From assembly GCA_029204045.2 (NCBI GenBank), contig CM055065.1, positions 46,347,475 to 46,411,474 of the forward strand: DNA of 64,000 nucleotides. The letters run 5' to 3'. Below are positions 61,686 to 64,000 of the stretch, piece by piece (positions within the stretch are counted from its first letter, which is position 1; every line of letters begins with the position of its first letter). Position numbers and translations under genes: made by a program. The notes below the pieces were generated by a model that ran no database searches, was not told where the DNA came from, and saw only the letters and a list, made by a program, of their open reading frames with translations. This DNA is from Tillandsia leiboldiana (taxonomy: Eukaryota > Streptophyta > Magnoliopsida > Poales > Bromeliaceae).

Positions 61686-64000
61686 GGCAGCCCGAGCCCT
61701 CTTTGCAGCCTTTTTTCTCCCTGTCTGTGCAAGATCTCCCCGAGCTTCCTCTTGATGAATTTTCCCTCTCTTAATCCTTGATCTTCCTGCGGAGTTTAAG
61801 ATTTTTTGGAGGCTCGAATCCCGAGGTTTCAGATTTTTCTTGGCGCGGCGCGACGCTCTTTCTTCGGTGTTTCTTCCGTCGCTCTTCGGTGTACGAGCTC
61901 CCCCGACCTACTCCGACCATCGTTTCGAGCGATTTCTTCGCTGCTGGATTCGTAACAGGTGAGGCTACGATTTTGGGTTTCTCGGACATTTTCAGATTTC
62001 ACGTTTTTCGAGGTGTTTTCTCGTGCTCATTGGGACCCTTTTTGCTGTGAGATTTTGGTGAGGGCAGCACCTTCTTTTGAGGAGATATTCGCGCAAGAGT
62101 CTCGGATCAAGACGTGCTTATAGACTTTTTTCATCTACTCGACGCGAGGATCATCGTGGATTTTTCTTGGAATTTTTGGAGACCTTCCCGAAGGTATACA
62201 CTTTTCCTTTTATCTGTACAAGAGTTTACAGTTGAATGGTTTTGGGATTGTGCGCACCGATACTGTGGAATTTGTACCTTGGCCTACGGTGCTCGGAATT
62301 GGACGTGCAGGTACCCGTTTCGAAGCTATCGACGCGAGGATCGCTGTGGTATTTTATCAGAATTTTTGGAGTTCGTTTTACAGGTGAAAATTTCGCAGTA
62401 AGTGGACTGTTCCCAGCAGATTTGTAAAACCTGGATTTTATTGGATTTAAGGTGTAACTGTAGCCTTATGTTGTACCCAGGAGGGATTGTGGACTGTGCT
62501 GGACCTGTTGGACCTAGAGTGGTTATTTTCCTGGTTTCTCAGCTGTACGACTCCGGACAGTTAGCGTCTTCAGGTGGGTGGCTTGCTTTCAAGATCTATG
62601 GACTGTGCTCTAATTCTATTGATATAGAATCATGCATGATAGTGATTGGACTTGGGTAGCATGCTAGAGTGTAGGAATTGTTGATCCTTGTTTTATCTGT
62701 CGATCTTGTGATCTCTTGCTTCCTACTATCATGTTAAATATTTGTTATGTTGGAACCTGACCTAGCACCCCCGTCATATGTTGCATGTGTAACCAGACCA
62801 GTAGAAAACCCTCACTTGGGCTAGGGTTATTTATGTTTAGACATCCACACTTTATGTCGCATTCCTGGACTTAGTGTTATCCTCGCCCGGGTAGTGGGCC
62901 CGAGCGGTCGGGACTTCTCTATAGTGTGGGATGCATTGCACTCGTGCTTGGGAGCAGAGTGGAGTCTGGTAGATGTAGTGGTTCGCTTGTCTGTATCGGG
63001 AACCGTTTGGGGTAAACGGTGGACCCGAGAGATCTTGTTTCCCCTGTTTGGGTCGTCGCCACTGTGTTAGTGGCAGTAGTTTACTAGTGTTAGCCGGACC
63101 TAGAACCCAGAACCCTTTTCGACATATACATGATTTTAGTCTACCAATGTTTTCTTCCAAACATCGAAGGGCCGCTGGAGTCTGTTCTTGTTTGATTGGA
63201 CAAAGGCATCAGCCCTTCGGGGTTTGGGTAAACACTTGTTTTCTAACTGTTTTTCTAAAAAGAACTAAAATCATTAAATATGGATTTCTTCCAGATCAAA
63301 TTAGTTTTTCAATAACAAATGTCACCTTTTTCCCGTAAATCTCCCCACTCGAAAGGATTCGAGTGGTCTGGGTTCTAGGGGTCGTTCCTCTGTCGGGACG
63401 AAAGCCACGGGGGCCGAGCCTGGAACCTGTTCTTGTTTGATAGGGTTGTAGGTGTAGGTCTCCCGGGACTTTCGGGCCCTGTTGGTGTCTTCTGCGAGTT
63501 GTACTGTGATTATTGCTTTCCCGAACTATAAGGGATCGGGAACTTCGATAGTCGGAGCCTAGAGCTTGTTCTTGTTGATAGGGTTCTTAGCTACCGGTCT
63601 ATCGGGTTTCCGAACCCTTATGGTGTCGGTCCTTCTGGAGAGTTTAGTGTTCTGTTGTGGGAGCCGTCTGGTGGACGGTGGCCCCAGCTGTGTGACTTCC
63701 AGCTTGTGGTTGAGAGTTGGTGTTGGTCGATCTTGTTGATCGTGGTTTGGACTATAGCCTGCATGAGCCATATTTGAGCTCGACAGAGATACGCGGATAC
63801 ATTCCTCGGGTGGGGTCGCTCCCCTCGAGAGCCACTCAGGAGTTGGGCCTGTTACGTGCTATCGCGAGCTTGTCGACGCCGTCCCTCTGACTGGCCCAGT
63901 TAGCGGCAGTCACGGACACCCTACGGTAGGACCCGTCTGTTGAGGATGTGCGGCAGTAGGTGGGCGCAAGGTTTGACTGGACCCTTTGAGGCAGTCAGTT

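Larger units (their letters stand above)
60716..64000 (+). mobile_element. Large LTR (and possibly leader) of a retrotransposon, runs off window
   Basis: The sequence changes abruptly at 60719 to AGGACCCCCGAACCCC, then GC-rich sequence, a promoter with TATAAATA at 61678-61685, and a long noncoding region with diverged internal repeats (GTTCTTGTTTGAT near 63183, 63431 and 63567). Long open frames in 60791-61732 lie in GC-rich repeats on both strands and match nothing known, so I read this as U3 rather than coding. The TG start is not preserved, and the right end is beyond the window. Confidence 0.45.

Noticed and set aside
60791..61732. Overlapping long open frames on both strands (up to 239 aa) in GC-rich sequence
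   Set aside because: Frames are open on both strands because of GC-rich repeats poor in stop codons. The peptides are Arg/Ala/Gly/Pro repeats with no family motif, and the region sits directly before an LTR TATA box.

Overview
This is plant nuclear DNA. It has spliced genes with GT-AG introns, long (TA)n and (GA)n tracts, AT-rich intergenic sequence and dense, nested transposable elements. A monocot is likely (GC-rich first exons, MITE-rich flanks); pineapple or a relative is only a guess. One run of 100 N (33901-34000) marks an assembly gap.

Two host genes are intact and can be reconstructed exon by exon. The first is an XAP5 CIRCADIAN TIMEKEEPER (XCT) orthologue on + (12321-18408, 12 exons, 337 aa). 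The second is translocon-associated protein alpha (TRAP-alpha/SSR1) on + (49069-57201, 8 exons, 256 aa). A transposon end lies within about 250 bp of each start codon, and both genes carry transposons in their introns.

Layout: 1-766, end of an LTR. 1072-7910, a probable Helitron whose 3' terminus is visible and which carries exon fragments of METTL5-like and PX-domain genes. 8486-10457, a 5S-rRNA-bearing solo LTR with a 1.8 kb foldback element inserted at its edge. 10554-12172, two inverted copies of a small element filled with telomere-like repeats, ending 148 bp before the XCT start. 12321-18408, XCT. 19171-39793, a probable giant Mutator-like composite. It holds an intact 9-exon Ulp1 protease gene, two relatives of a plant transposon protein family, a tail-to-tail inverted duplicate of one of them, host gene fragments, a FAR1-type MULE transposase with two frame breaks, and clusters of the palindrome GTACCGGTAC. 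40415-48824, foldbacks, a TRIM retroelement and its solo LTR, and MITEs. 49069-57201, TRAP-alpha. 57202-60718, MITEs embedded in TA microsatellites. 60716-64000, a large LTR with a TATA box and a G-box array.

The most interesting signals are: the intact Ulp1 gene in the giant element; the 530-bp inverted duplication of a transposon gene, which would fold into a long hairpin RNA; the telomere-repeat elements at the XCT promoter; GTACCGGTAC palindrome clusters on both sides of the element's genes; and two MITE families sitting in (TA)n tracts. All coordinates come from reading the sequence by eye. Family assignments rest on remembered motifs, not on searches.
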